The translations under genes and the position numbers were made by a program. Of a stretch of DNA of 64,000 bases, positions 1 to 8,499 are shown one piece after another; the first letter of the stretch is position 1; every line of letters starts with the position of its first letter. Source of the DNA: Salivita marina (GTDB lineage Bacteria; Pseudomonadota; Gammaproteobacteria; Pseudomonadales; Azotimanducaceae); assembly GCA_038144425.1 (NCBI GenBank), contig JAYQNS010000002.1, positions 496,001 to 560,000 on the forward strand, read 5' to 3'. The notes under the pieces are model-generated. The model saw only the letters and a program-made list of their open reading frames with translations, ran no database searches and was not told the origin of the DNA.

Positions 1-938
1 TGAGCGAAGAGGAACAGGCGCTGCTCGTCTCCGTTGCACCCTAGGAGCAGGGGCAGCCCCCGCGCCGCTGCCCGGGTGATGCCGTCCTCCTCCGTCGTGC
101 CGAGCCCCGCCTGGCCCTGCTGGGGCCGAAAGACCCCATGGCCGAGCGCCGGGCGTAGGGCTTCGTCGAGCGCTGCGCCGAGGCTCAGGAGCTTTTCTAT
201 GGGGAGGGCTTGCAGGGCAGGTAGGAGATTGAGGGTACCGAGCGTCGTTCTAAGCCACTGAGCGCAGCGATCCACGGCCGTTTCGTCTAGCCAGGGGCTA
301 GTGGCCGCGGATTGAATCACCGCGCGCTCGAAGGTGCCGTCGCTCCCCGCGAGGGTCAGCTGCGCAAGAATGCTCATGCCCCCAGCGGATTCGCCGAGCA
401 GGGTCGTTTGGCTCGGATTTCCGCCAAAGGCCTCGATGTTTGCTTTAACCCAGTGGAGCGCAGCTTGCTGATCGAGCAGCCCGAGATTTGCCGCTTCCAA
501 AAGCGGAGGGAAGCCCAGGAGGCCTAGGCGATAGTTCAAGGTAACCACCACCACCTGGTGCTTTTCGACCAGCCGGGCGGCCTCATGAATGGGGTCCCGG
601 GCGTCCCCATTGGTGAACCCTCCGCCGTAGATCCACACCCAGACGGGATGGGGCCCGGGGGTGCGCGGGGCTTGAATGTTCAGATGCAGACAGTCTTCGT
701 CGATGGCCCCCACGGGGCGTAGGGCGAGGGCCTTGCCCGAGAGCTGAGGCGGCGCCGGGCGCGCCTGGATGGCCAGGTGCCGGCCTGGCAACAGGGGTTC
801 GGGGGGCGACAAGCGTCGAGCGCCAACCGGGGGTTGGGCGAAGGGGATGCCAAGGAACTGGCGGCACGAAGACCTTTCCTGACCCTCGATCACCCCGGCG
901 GGGCAGGTGATGCGAAGCCCCTGGACTGCTGCGCTCAT
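1..938 (-). CDS. carboxylesterase type B, partial (3' end outside window)
   Basis: Alpha/beta-hydrolase of the carboxylesterase/para-nitrobenzyl esterase family, hydrolysing carboxylic esters. Reading leftward from the ATG at 938, the frame stays open to the window edge (about 312 codons). Visible motifs are the family's N-terminal GIPFAQPPVG, the oxyanion-hole stretch VWIYGGGFTNG, and the nucleophile elbow GESAGG with Ser184. The catalytic acid and His would lie in or beyond the missing part. The start codon overlaps the stop of hemH by 4 bases (ATGA), so the two genes are probably co-transcribed. Substrate is unknown and no signal peptide is evident. Confidence 0.88.
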   Translation of the reverse strand, partial: MSAAVQGLRITCPAGVIEGQERSSCRQFLGIPFAQPPVGARRLSPPEPLLPGRHLAIQARPAPPQLSGKALALRPVGAIDEDCLHLNIQAPRTPGPHPVWVWIYGGGFTNGDARDPIHEAARLVEKHQVVVVTLNYRLGLLGFPPLLEAANLGLLDQQAALHWVKANIEAFGGNPSQTTLLGESAGGMSILAQLTLAGSDGTFERAVIQSAATSPWLDETAVDRCAQWLRTTLGTLNLLPALQALPIEKLLSLGAALDEALRPALGHGVFRPQQGQAGLGTTEEDGITRAAARGLPLLLGCNGDEQRLFLFA

Positions 939-1978
939 GATCCTTCGCTGGCGCTTCGCTTGTGTCGCGGTTCGGCGTCGAGGCACCACCGAGCGAGGCT
1001 GTCGACCCAGCTTTGCTGCGCATTCAGGCACGGAATGAGCGTATAGCGCTCGCCGCCGGCGGCTTCGAAGGTTTCTTTCCCCTGCATACCGATTTCTTCA
1101 AGGGTTTCGAGGTTGTCGGCGACAAAGGCGGGGCACATCACGGCCAGCTTTTTGATTCCGCGCTTGGGCAACGCTTCAAGGACCTCGTCGGTGTAAGGCT
1201 CGATCCACTTAGCGCCCCCAAGGCGCGACTGGAATGCCACCTCCCAGCGGTCCGGGGGAAGGTTTAGGGCCTTCGCGAGGAGCTTAGAAGTCTCGTGGAC
1301 CTGATGGCGATAGCAGGTCCCGTGGGCCGGTGAGGGCACCTCGCAGCAGTTTTCCACCTTTAGGCAATGCCCCCCCGTAGGATCGCACTTGCGCACCTGG
1401 CGTTCTGGGAGGCCGTGGTAGCTGAAAAGGAGGTGGTCGTCGGGCTGGAGATGGGTCCGGGCCGTTTCTTCGAGGGCTTCAATGTATTCGGGGTCGTCGT
1501 AGAAGGGTGGCTGCACCTCAAGTTCGAAGGGGTGGCCCAGCTCCGCGAGCACGCGTTCCGCTTCCACGACGGAGGTTTCCGTGGTGGACATGGCCCAGTG
1601 CGGATAGAGGGGCACGTAGCGCAGGGTTTTAATGCCCGTTTCCGCCAGCTCCTTGAGCACGCTTTCGATGGAGGGCGATCCATAGCGCATGGCCCAGCGC
1701 ACGGGAATGGGGAGGGTTTTGTCCAGGGCCTCGGCCAGGGCTTCCGTGGTGACCTTCAGGGGCGAGCCCTCGGGGGTCCAGATGCTCTCGTACGCTTCGG
1801 CGCTCGCCTTCGGGCGCCGGGGCAGGATGATCGCAGAAACCAAAAACCGTCGAAGTGCCCAGGGTAAATCAACAACCCGCTCATCCATGAGGAATTCGTT
1901 CAGATAGCGCCGGACGTCGGGCACGGAAGGCGTGTCCGGAGAGCCGAGATTGACGAGAATTACGGCGCGCTCGCTCAT
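935..1978 (-). CDS. hemH: ferrochelatase
   Basis: Inserts Fe2+ into protoporphyrin IX, the last step of protohaem synthesis. The 347-residue product has the normal length and keeps the catalytic signature SYHGLPER (His188) and the NLETLEEIG acidic stretch near residue 290. Between residues 198 and 222 it carries a cysteine-rich segment (Cys198, 205, 211, 212, 222), with further Cys at 282, 317 and 332. Internal Cys clusters that bind a [2Fe-2S] centre are known in some bacterial ferrochelatases, so a cluster is possible but not shown. The gene is divergent from hisH and overlaps the downstream esterase by 4 bases. Confidence 0.95.
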   Translation of the reverse strand: MSERAVILVNLGSPDTPSVPDVRRYLNEFLMDERVVDLPWALRRFLVSAIILPRRPKASAEAYESIWTPEGSPLKVTTEALAEALDKTLPIPVRWAMRYGSPSIESVLKELAETGIKTLRYVPLYPHWAMSTTETSVVEAERVLAELGHPFELEVQPPFYDDPEYIEALEETARTHLQPDDHLLFSYHGLPERQVRKCDPTGGHCLKVENCCEVPSPAHGTCYRHQVHETSKLLAKALNLPPDRWEVAFQSRLGGAKWIEPYTDEVLEALPKRGIKKLAVMCPAFVADNLETLEEIGMQGKETFEAAGGERYTLIPCLNAQQSWVDSLARWCLDAEPRHKRSASEGS

Positions 1979-2064
1979 GGCCTAAACCCTTGGCGGGTGA
2001 CATTAAAAAAGGCCGGGGATAGTATCCGCCTCCGTCCTCAATGTCACACCTGCGGAGCCAGCTT

Positions 2065-2721
2065 GTGCCTGAAACGGTCATTGTCGACTACGATGCCGGA
2101 AACCTACGGAGCGTGCAGCGCGCCTGCGCGGAAGTGGGGCTCGCCGCACATATTTGTGCTGATCCGTCGCGCCTGCGTCGGGCAGACCGCATTATCTTTC
2201 CCGGGGTCGGGCAGGCGGGCAGCGCCATGGCCACCCTTAATCGCACTGGCCTCGGGGAAGCTCTGCGCCAACGGCTGGGCGAGGGGGTTCCGGTGCTGGG
2301 GATTTGCCTTGGATTACAAATATCCCTCGACCACTCGGAAGAAGGGGACACGCCGACCCTCGGCCTTCTGGCTGGGGAAACGCGTCGCTTTCAGTTCGCT
2401 GACCCCGCCCTGAAGGTGCCCCACATGGGTTGGAATACGCTAAGCCTTCGCCAGCCCCATCCCGTGCTTCAGGACCTGCGGGAGGACGATGCCTTCTACT
2501 TCGTCCACAGTTATTTCACCGTGCCCCGGGATCCCGCGGTGGTGCTGGCGGAAGTCACCTACGAGCAGCCCTTTTGCTGCGCCCTTGGGAAGGACAGCTA
2601 CGTCGGGGTCCAGTTTCACACGGAGAAATCAGGACGGGCGGGGCTTGCCTTGCTCTCGCGCTTCGCCGCTTGGGACGGGGTTTTCGTCCCCGACGCAGGG
2701 GAGGCCGGCCGTGCTGACTAA
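2065..2721 (+). CDS. hisH: imidazole glycerol phosphate synthase, glutaminase subunit
   Basis: Class I glutamine amidotransferase that feeds ammonia to HisF in histidine biosynthesis. The triad is visible: nucleophile Cys in GICLGLQ, and His and Glu in VQFHTEKSG near the C-terminus. I prefer the GTG at 2065 because GGAG lies 7 bases upstream and the product then begins, as in other HisH proteins, just before the first strand (VIVDYDAGN). An in-frame ATG at 2041 has no ribosome-binding site. The 3' end overlaps the hisF start by 11 bases, suggesting translational coupling. No hisA or hisB is adjacent. Confidence 0.95.
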   Translation: MPETVIVDYDAGNLRSVQRACAEVGLAAHICADPSRLRRADRIIFPGVGQAGSAMATLNRTGLGEALRQRLGEGVPVLGICLGLQISLDHSEEGDTPTLGLLAGETRRFQFADPALKVPHMGWNTLSLRQPHPVLQDLREDDAFYFVHSYFTVPRDPAVVLAEVTYEQPFCCALGKDSYVGVQFHTEKSGRAGLALLSRFAAWDGVFVPDAGEAGRAD

Positions 2722-3490
2722 GCGACTCATTGCCTGCCTTGATGTGCGCGACGGAAAGCTCGCGAAGAGCGTGAAGTTCGTGGACACGAAGGATATCGGC
2801 GATCCCGTGGCGAAGGCCCGGGAGTATTACGACGATGGTCTCGACGAGCTGGTGTTTTACGACATCACGGCTTCCAGCGATGAGCGGCGAATCATGCTCG
2901 ACGTGGTGGAAGCGGTGGCGGCGGAGGTCTTTATTCCCCTTTCCGTGGGAGGCGGCGTGCGCACCTTGGCCGATGCCACTGACTTGCGCCTCGCCGGGGC
3001 AGAAAAGATCAACGTAAACTCGGCGGCGGTGCTGCGCCCCGAGCTTATCGACGAATGCGCCCACGCCCTTGGCAATCAAAACGTCGTGCTATCCATGGAC
3101 GTGCTGCGGGTGGGAGCAAGCCCCGCCGTGCCCTCGGGCTATGAAATTGTCATTAACGGCGGGCGCCTGCGGACCGGGCGGGATGCCCTGGCCTGGGCCC
3201 TGGAGGGGGTCAAGCGGGGTGCAGGCGAGCTGGTGGTGAACTCTATAGATGCCGATGGCACTCGGGATGGCTATGAGCTCACCTTGACCCGGCTCCTCAG
3301 CGAGGCCGTACGCGTTCCGGTGATCGCATCCGGGGGCGCGGGCATTCCGGACCATCTTGTGGAAGCTCTGACGGAAGGGGCGGCGGATGCGGTGCTGGTG
3401 GCCTCCATGGTGCACTTCGGGGATTACCGCTGTTCCGAACTCAAGCAATCGCTCGCCGATGCAGGGCTCCCCATGAGGATGCGCTGGTGA
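2711..3490 (+). CDS. hisF: imidazole glycerol phosphate synthase, cyclase subunit
   Basis: TIM-barrel partner of HisH that makes imidazole glycerol phosphate and AICAR from PRFAR. Starts at GTG 2711 (259 residues, usual length). Both catalytic Asp are present, in ACLDVRDG near the N-terminus and in LSMDVLRV mid-protein, and the phosphate loops SVGGGVRT and ASGGAGIP are intact. Several conserved stretches differ from the common gammaproteobacterial form (AKSVKFVD where KGVNFVN is usual; PSGYEIVINGGR). They resemble, from memory, the HisF type of Desulfovibrio-like bacteria. Overlaps hisH and slyX. Confidence 0.94.
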   Translation: MLTKRLIACLDVRDGKLAKSVKFVDTKDIGDPVAKAREYYDDGLDELVFYDITASSDERRIMLDVVEAVAAEVFIPLSVGGGVRTLADATDLRLAGAEKINVNSAAVLRPELIDECAHALGNQNVVLSMDVLRVGASPAVPSGYEIVINGGRLRTGRDALAWALEGVKRGAGELVVNSIDADGTRDGYELTLTRLLSEAVRVPVIASGGAGIPDHLVEALTEGAADAVLVASMVHFGDYRCSELKQSLADAGLPMRMRW

Positions 3491-3687
3491 GCGATCTGGA
3501 ACGGCGGCTGACGGACCTTGAGGCGCGCTTCTCCTTTTTAGACGATGCGCTGGCAGAGACGGACCGTATCCTGGGGGAGCAGGCGGCCTTGCTTGAGGCC
3601 CTGCGAGAGGCGCTCCTAGAGCTTAGGGAAACGGCGCTCCAAGCCCCGGGCCCCGAGGGCCCTGAGCCTCCGCCTCCTCACTACTAA
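3487..3687 (+). CDS. slyX: SlyX family protein
   Basis: Small 66-residue protein, mostly one amphipathic coiled-coil helix with regularly spaced Leu (LERRLTDLEARFSFLDDALA), ending in a proline-rich tail PEPPPPHY. This is the normal length and shape of SlyX, whose function is unknown. Its GTG start overlaps the hisF stop (GTGA at 3487-3490), placing it at the end of the hisH-hisF transcription unit. Confidence 0.85.
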   Translation: MSDLERRLTDLEARFSFLDDALAETDRILGEQAALLEALREALLELRETALQAPGPEGPEPPPPHY

Positions 3688-3697
3688 GGAGCACGGC

Positions 3698-4665
3698 ATG
3701 AAAGCGATTTTGATTGAAGGGAGCGACCTACGCTGGGGAGAGGTGGCGACGCCTGAACCGGGTGTGGGCGAGGTGCGCATTCGGGTTCGGGCCTCCGCTG
3801 TTAACCGCGCGGATCTCGTGCAGCGCGCCGGCGCCTATGCGCCCCCCCGGGAGCCAGCTCCATTCTGGGGTTGGAGTGTGCCGGGGAGATTGATGCCGTC
3901 GGTCCCGAGGTGGCGAATTTTGCCGTGGGGGATGCGGTGTGTGCGCTCCTGGCCGGGGGAGGCTACGCGGAGGCGGTGGTGGTTCCCGCGGGGCAGGTGC
4001 GGCCCCTGCCGCCGGGGCTCGACATGACTGAAGCTGCGGCCATTCCCGAGGTGTTCGCCACGGCCTACCTGAATCTTTACATGGAAGGGGCTGCAACCCC
4101 GGGGGAGCGATTCCTCGTGCATGCTGGGGCCAGTGGCGTGGGCACGGCCGCCATTCAGCTCGGCCGGCTGTTTTCAAACCCCGTAGCCGTGACCCTTTCC
4201 GGCGCAGCGAAGGCCGAGCGGTGCATCGCCCTGGGCGCGGAGGCCGCCTTTGACCGGGGCGCGGAGGACTTCTGGGCTCAGATCGAGGCCTGGGCGGGTC
4301 CGCACGGGGTCGACGTGATTTTGGATCCCGTGGGTGGGGCTTATCTGGAAGGAAATATGAAGATCCTGGCCGTGGACGGTCGCCTGGTGATCATTGGCCT
4401 TATGGGCGGCGCGCAGGCGAACCTGGGCCTGGGCCTCATGATGGTGAAGCGCCAGCGAGTGATTGGTTCGACGCTGCGGGCGCGCACCGTGGCGGCGAAG
4501 GCCGCAGTGATGGACGCCCTTGAGCAGCGGCTTTGGCCTGCCTTCGGCAGCGGTGCGCTGAAGCCTGTTATCGAAACCACCTTTCCCATGGCCGAGGCTG
4601 AGGCTGCCCATCGCTTGATCGCAGAGAACGGTACGGTGGGAAAGGTTCTCCTCACCTTGGATTAA
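3698..4665 (+). CDS. NAD(P)H quinone oxidoreductase, PIG3-type zinc-independent MDR (frameshift in C7 run)
   Basis: Medium-chain dehydrogenase/reductase family member that reduces quinones with NADPH. The N-terminal GroES-like part (residues 1-50, with ASAVNRADLVQRAGAY) reads in one frame. From LGLECAGEIDAVGPE onward, including the cofactor loop VHAGASGVGTAAIQLG, it reads in the next. Adding one C to the C7 run at 3842-3848 joins the halves into 322 residues with the expected PPPGASSILGLE junction. The break is therefore one missing base, more likely sequencing error than decay because both halves are well conserved. It follows slyX by 10 bases. Confidence 0.85.
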
Positions 4666-4678
4666 TTCGCGCTAGATA

Positions 4679-4707
4679 TTGACAAGCGGCGTAGAAGCGA
4701 GGATCGT
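4679..4707 (+). promoter_or_regulatory. candidate sigma-70 promoter for the cold-shock gene
   Basis: A perfect -35 hexamer TTGACA at 4679-4684 is followed after 17 bases by GATCGT at 4702-4707, a poor -10 element (3 of 6). Transcription from here would give a 5' leader of about 195 bases before the csp start. Long leaders are typical of cspA-type genes. Confidence 0.45.
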
Positions 4708-4751
4708 GCGCACCTCCTCGAGCGAGGTGCAGGACGCAGTAAGTGTGCGGT

Positions 4752-4793
4752 GCGGCAGTCTCGATCAGAGGCGGGCCGCTTTTTTTTGCCCGC
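4752..4793 (+). promoter_or_regulatory. attenuator-like switch in the csp 5' leader
   Basis: GCGGC (4752-4756) can pair with GCCGC (4775-4779), directly followed by eight T (4780-4787), which has the form of an intrinsic terminator. The alternative stem GCGGGC (4771-4776) with GCCCGC (4788-4793) would sequester the T run in its loop and excludes the first stem because both need 4775-4776. Further down, GCCGC-TGC-GCGGC (4823-4835) flanked by GTTCC/GGAAC forms another hairpin. A terminator/antiterminator role is inferred; CspA-family proteins are known to act as transcription antiterminators. Confidence 0.4.
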
Positions 4794-4909
4794 GTTCGGG
4801 GAAGAAGTTCCGGTAACGACCGGCCGCTGCGCGGCGGAACCGCGTTAGAAGAAGCAGTCGGTTAGTACGTGGCACGTAGCTCCGACTTGCACAACTTTAG
4901 GAGCGCGTC

Positions 4910-5116
4910 ATGCGTACCCGTGGAACGGTAAAGTGGGGTAACGACCAAAAAGGCTTTGGATTCATTACCCCGGAAGATGGGAGCAAGGATCTCTTTGTGC
5001 ATCACAGTGCGATTCAGTCTCAGGGTTTCCGTACCCTGGCTGAAGGCGCCCTCGTCGAGTTCGACGTGGTGCAAGGCCAGAAAGGCCCCGCTGCAGACAA
5101 GGTCACCACGCTCTAA
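4910..5116 (+). CDS. cold-shock-domain protein (CspA family)
   Basis: 68-residue single-stranded nucleic-acid-binding protein, RNA chaperone type. The five-stranded cold-shock domain spans the whole product, with RNP1 as KGFGFIT and RNP2 as DLFVHHSAI. The start is supported by AGGAG 6 bases upstream. Monocistronic: it has its own promoter candidate and structured leader upstream and a strong terminator 26 bases downstream. The leader suggests post-transcriptional control by temperature or by Csp proteins. Which Csp paralogue it is cannot be told from this sequence. Confidence 0.95.
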   Translation: MRTRGTVKWGNDQKGFGFITPEDGSKDLFVHHSAIQSQGFRTLAEGALVEFDVVQGQKGPAADKVTTL

Positions 5117-5142
5117 GCGTAGCCTGGCTCAGCAGGAAAAAT

Positions 5143-5168
5143 GGCCGCCTTCGGGCGGCCGTTTTTTT
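5143..5168. terminator. bidirectional intrinsic terminator between csp and valS
   Basis: GGCCGCC (5143-5149), tetraloop TTCG, GGCGGCC (5154-5160), then GTTTTTTT on the plus strand. A run of A precedes the stem, so the same hairpin ends with T on the minus strand and can stop transcripts of both csp and the convergent valS operon. Confidence 0.9.
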
Positions 5169-5183
5169 GCGCGGAATAAAGAT

Positions 5184-7949
5184 CTAGAGCTGCGCCAGAG
5201 CCTCAAGCTGGGCTTGAAGCTTACCTAGGGCGTCCTGGGCTGCAGTGAGCTTCTCCCGTTCCTTTTCCACCACCTCCGCCGGGGCGCCGGAGACAAATCG
5301 CTCATTACCGAGCTTGCCTTCGATACGCTGGCACTCGCCTTGACGCTTTTCCACGGCCTTTTCGAGCCGAGCCCGTTCGGCCGCAGGGTCGATGAGCCCG
5401 GCGAGGGGTACGAGCACCTTGAGGCTGCCCACGAGGGCCAGGGCCGCCGGGGGCGGTTCGGTTCCTTCCGGCAAGCGCTCGATACCCTCAAGGCCGGCCA
5501 GCTGCTTGAGCAGCACCGCGTTCCGGGCCGCTCGGACGTCATCCTCCGCACTGCCATCGGCGAGGAGCACGGGCAGCTTCACCTTTCCGGTTAGATTCAT
5601 CTCCCCCCGAATGGTGCGAAGGCCTTCGATCATGGCCTTCAGCCAGGTCAGCTCGGCTTCCGCGTTATGATTCACGGCGTCTCCGTCCCGCTGAGGGTAG
5701 GGGGCGGTCATGAGCGTGGGCCCCGGGAGGCCGAGCCGCGGTGCCACTGTGCGCCAAAGCGTTTCCGTGAGGAAGGGGATGATGGGGTGCATGAGGCGGA
5801 GTAAGGTTTCGAGTACCTCGAGGAGCGTTCTCCGGGCGGCGGCCTGAGCCTCGGGGGTGCCTTCCCGCAGCACGGGCTTGGTGAGCTCTAGGTACCAGTC
5901 GCAGTACTCGTGCCAGGTAAAGTCGTAAAGCTTCTGGGCCATCACATCAAAGCGGAAGGTTTCGAAGGCGAAGTGCACCTCGTCGATAAGGCCTTGGAGG
6001 CGAGAGCGAATCCAGCGATCGTCGAGGGAAAGCTCGCCGCGGTCCAGCTCGCCGCTTTCCGTATTGCTGAGCACGTAGCTTGCGGCGTTCCAGAGTTTGT
6101 TGCAGAAGTTTCGGTAGCCGGAAATACGCGCTAGGTCGAAGCGCACGTCTCGGCCCGTGGACGCCAGGGCGCAGAAGGTAAAGCGCAGGGCATCCGTGCC
6201 GAAGGCCGGAATGCCCTCGGGGAAGTCCCGGCGCGTAGCCTTCTCAATCTTCTTGGTCAGCTGCGGCTGCATCATCCCCGAGGTGCGCTTTTGCACCAGG
6301 GCTTCGAGCTCAATGCCGTCGATGAGGTCTAAGGGGTCCAAGCCATTGCCCTTCGACTTAGACATCTTCTGCCCCTCCGCATCCCGCACCAGGCCGTGGA
6401 TGTAAACGGTTTTGAAGGGCACTTCACCGGTGAATTTCAGGGTCATCATGATCATTCGGGCGACCCAGAAGAAGATAATGTCATGCCCCGTTACCAGCAC
6501 GTCCGTGGGGTGAAAGGTGCCTAGGGCCTCCGTGTCCTCAGGCCAGCCTAGGGTCCCAAAGGTCCAGAGGGCGGAGGAGAACCAGGTTTCGAGCACGTCT
6601 GGATCCTGGCGGAGGGCGACTTCTGGGCCAAGGCCATGGGCGTCTCGTACGGCCGCTTCGCTCTGGCCTACGTAGACCGTGCCCGCCTCGTCATACCAGG
6701 CAGGGATGCGGTGTCCCCACCAAAGCTGGCGGCTGATGCACCAGTCCTGAATGTCCCGCATCCAGGAGAAATAGACGTTTTCGTACTGCTTGGGCACAAA
6801 GCGGATGGCGCCGGTCTCCACGGCTTCGATGGCCGGTTTGGCCAGCGTTTCCATGGCGACGAACCACTGATCCGTGAGGTAGGGCTCGATGATCGACCCG
6901 GAGCGGTCGCCATGAGGAACCATGAGGGTGTGATCCTTCACCTCGTGAAGGAGTCCCTCGGCCTCGAAAGCTTCAAGGATGGCCTTTCGAGCGGCTTCCC
7001 GGCTCAGGCCGCGGAAGGCTTCCGGGGCGCTGTCGTTGATACGGGCGTCCTCGGTGAAAATATTGAGCAGGGGCAGATCATGGCGCTGGCCCACGGCGTA
7101 GTCGTTGAAGTCGTGGGCCGGGGTGATTTTCACGCAGCCCGTCCCGAAGGCAGGGTCGACGTAGTCGTCGGCGATAATCGGCAGGGACCGGCCCGTGAGG
7201 GGGAGGGTTACCCGGGCCCCAACGAGGTGCTGGTATCGAGGGTCCTCAGGGTGCACGGCTACCGCCGCGTCTCCCAGAAGCGTCTCCGGTCGGGTGGTGG
7301 CCACCACTAGGTAAGACGCGCCGTCGGCGCTCTGTGCTCCGTCCTCTAGGGGATAGCGCAAATGCCAAAGCGATCCCTTCTCTTCGCGGTTTTCCACCTC
7401 AAGATCAGAGAGGGCCGTTTTTAGGACCGGATCCCAATTCACGAGCCGCTTGCCTCGGTAGATCAGACCTTCCTCGTAGAGTCGAAGGAAGACTTCCTGC
7501 ACCGCGGCGGAGAAGCCCGGGTCCATGGTGAAACGCTCCCGGCTCCAGTCCACGGAAGCACCCATGCGCCTAAGCTGCTGGGTGATCTGCCCGCCGGAAC
7601 TTTCCTTCCATTCCCAGACCCGCTCGACGAAGGCTTCCCGGCCCAGCTCGGCACGGGATTCCTGGGTGGCCTCGAGCTGGCGCTCCACCACCATCTGGGT
7701 GGCGATGCCGGCATGATCGCAGCCCACCTGCCATAGGGTGTTATGGCCGGCCATGCGCTGGTAGCGCACGAGCGCATCCATGAGCGTGTCTTGGAAGGCA
7801 TGGCCCATGTGAAGGCTGCCGGTCACGTTCGGCGGCGGGATCATAATGCAGTAGGGCTTGCCGACACCGCTGGGGGCGAAGTAGCCGGCCTGTTCCCAGT
7901 GGGCGTAGAGATCGGCTTCCAGGGCCTCGGGCTGGTAGGTCTTTTCCAT
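5184..7949 (-). CDS. valS: valyl-tRNA synthetase
   Basis: Class I aminoacyl-tRNA synthetase charging tRNA-Val. Full-length (921 residues). The HIGH motif appears as HMGH (residues 47-50, in PPPNVTGSLHMGH), and KMSKSKGN is present in the second half of the catalytic core. The inserted editing (CP1) domain includes TTRPETLLGD. The C-terminal 70 residues are an Ala/Glu-rich coiled coil, the ValRS tRNA-binding arm. It is transcribed after holC and pepA on the same strand, an order seen in many gammaproteobacteria (pepA-holC-valS). Confidence 0.98.
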   Translation of the reverse strand: MEKTYQPEALEADLYAHWEQAGYFAPSGVGKPYCIMIPPPNVTGSLHMGHAFQDTLMDALVRYQRMAGHNTLWQVGCDHAGIATQMVVERQLEATQESRAELGREAFVERVWEWKESSGGQITQQLRRMGASVDWSRERFTMDPGFSAAVQEVFLRLYEEGLIYRGKRLVNWDPVLKTALSDLEVENREEKGSLWHLRYPLEDGAQSADGASYLVVATTRPETLLGDAAVAVHPEDPRYQHLVGARVTLPLTGRSLPIIADDYVDPAFGTGCVKITPAHDFNDYAVGQRHDLPLLNIFTEDARINDSAPEAFRGLSREAARKAILEAFEAEGLLHEVKDHTLMVPHGDRSGSIIEPYLTDQWFVAMETLAKPAIEAVETGAIRFVPKQYENVYFSWMRDIQDWCISRQLWWGHRIPAWYDEAGTVYVGQSEAAVRDAHGLGPEVALRQDPDVLETWFSSALWTFGTLGWPEDTEALGTFHPTDVLVTGHDIIFFWVARMIMMTLKFTGEVPFKTVYIHGLVRDAEGQKMSKSKGNGLDPLDLIDGIELEALVQKRTSGMMQPQLTKKIEKATRRDFPEGIPAFGTDALRFTFCALASTGRDVRFDLARISGYRNFCNKLWNAASYVLSNTESGELDRGELSLDDRWIRSRLQGLIDEVHFAFETFRFDVMAQKLYDFTWHEYCDWYLELTKPVLREGTPEAQAAARRTLLEVLETLLRLMHPIIPFLTETLWRTVAPRLGLPGPTLMTAPYPQRDGDAVNHNAEAELTWLKAMIEGLRTIRGEMNLTGKVKLPVLLADGSAEDDVRAARNAVLLKQLAGLEGIERLPEGTEPPPAALALVGSLKVLVPLAGLIDPAAERARLEKAVEKRQGECQRIEGKLGNERFVSGAPAEVVEKEREKLTAAQDALGKLQAQLEALAQL

Positions 7950-8015
7950 GGACGTGGAGCTTCCCGGCGAAGGCGCAATAAAGCCGCGAATGCTACCGCA
8001 AAGCGGGCCGGGACG

Positions 8016-8474
8016 TTACGCCTCCCGGTCCCCTAGGTCGTGGTGGTGCAGGGGGTAGCCCCGTTCCCGGTAATAGCGGTAGTGGGCCCGCCCCGCTTGG
8101 CGCACCGCGTCGTCCTGGCAAATGATTTCAGCGACCCGGTCGAAGGCGGCGAAATGGTCGCTGCGCTCAAGGCGGAGGTTGATCAGCCACTCATGCACGG
8201 GGAAGGGGGCAGTGCCAAGGGCGTTTAGCTCGCTTTCCAGCGCCAGCAGGATAGGCGCCGCGCCAGCCTCTGGCGCCCGTAGGGAGGCGGAGGGCATGAA
8301 AGCGCCCGGAAGCCCCCAGAGCTGCTCGGCCAGTCGGCCTCGGGCGGCTTCGTCGTCGCATAGCAGCAGGGCCCGCTGCCCCGCCCGAACGGCCTTCGCC
8401 GCCAGCCGGGCGGCGAACTGTTCCCGGGCGTCGAGGCGTAGCGCCGGTAAGACGTAAAAGTCGATGCGGGTCAC
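8016..8474 (-). CDS. holC: DNA polymerase III chi subunit
   Basis: 152-residue chi subunit of the clamp-loader complex, linking it to single-strand-binding protein. Begins TRIDFYVLP like other HolC proteins and contains a Rossmann-like core with LLCDDEAARGRLAEQLW. The C-terminal part (residues 100-150) is longer than the conserved core and ends in a charged tail. The position between pepA and valS is the conserved one for holC, supporting the call. Confidence 0.92.
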   Translation of the reverse strand: MTRIDFYVLPALRLDAREQFAARLAAKAVRAGQRALLLCDDEAARGRLAEQLWGLPGAFMPSASLRAPEAGAAPILLALESELNALGTAPFPVHEWLINLRLERSDHFAAFDRVAEIICQDDAVRQAGRAHYRYYRERGYPLHHHDLGDREA

Positions 8475-8499
8475 GAGCGCGGTCCCTGGCCTCGAGCCC

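Noticed and set aside
1367..1867. Plus-strand ORFs across hemH
   Set aside because: Antisense shadows of a well-conserved enzyme.
3842..3848. Programmed ribosomal frameshift in the quinone oxidoreductase
   Set aside because: No reason for regulated frameshifting in this family, and five similar single-base deletions elsewhere favour sequence error.
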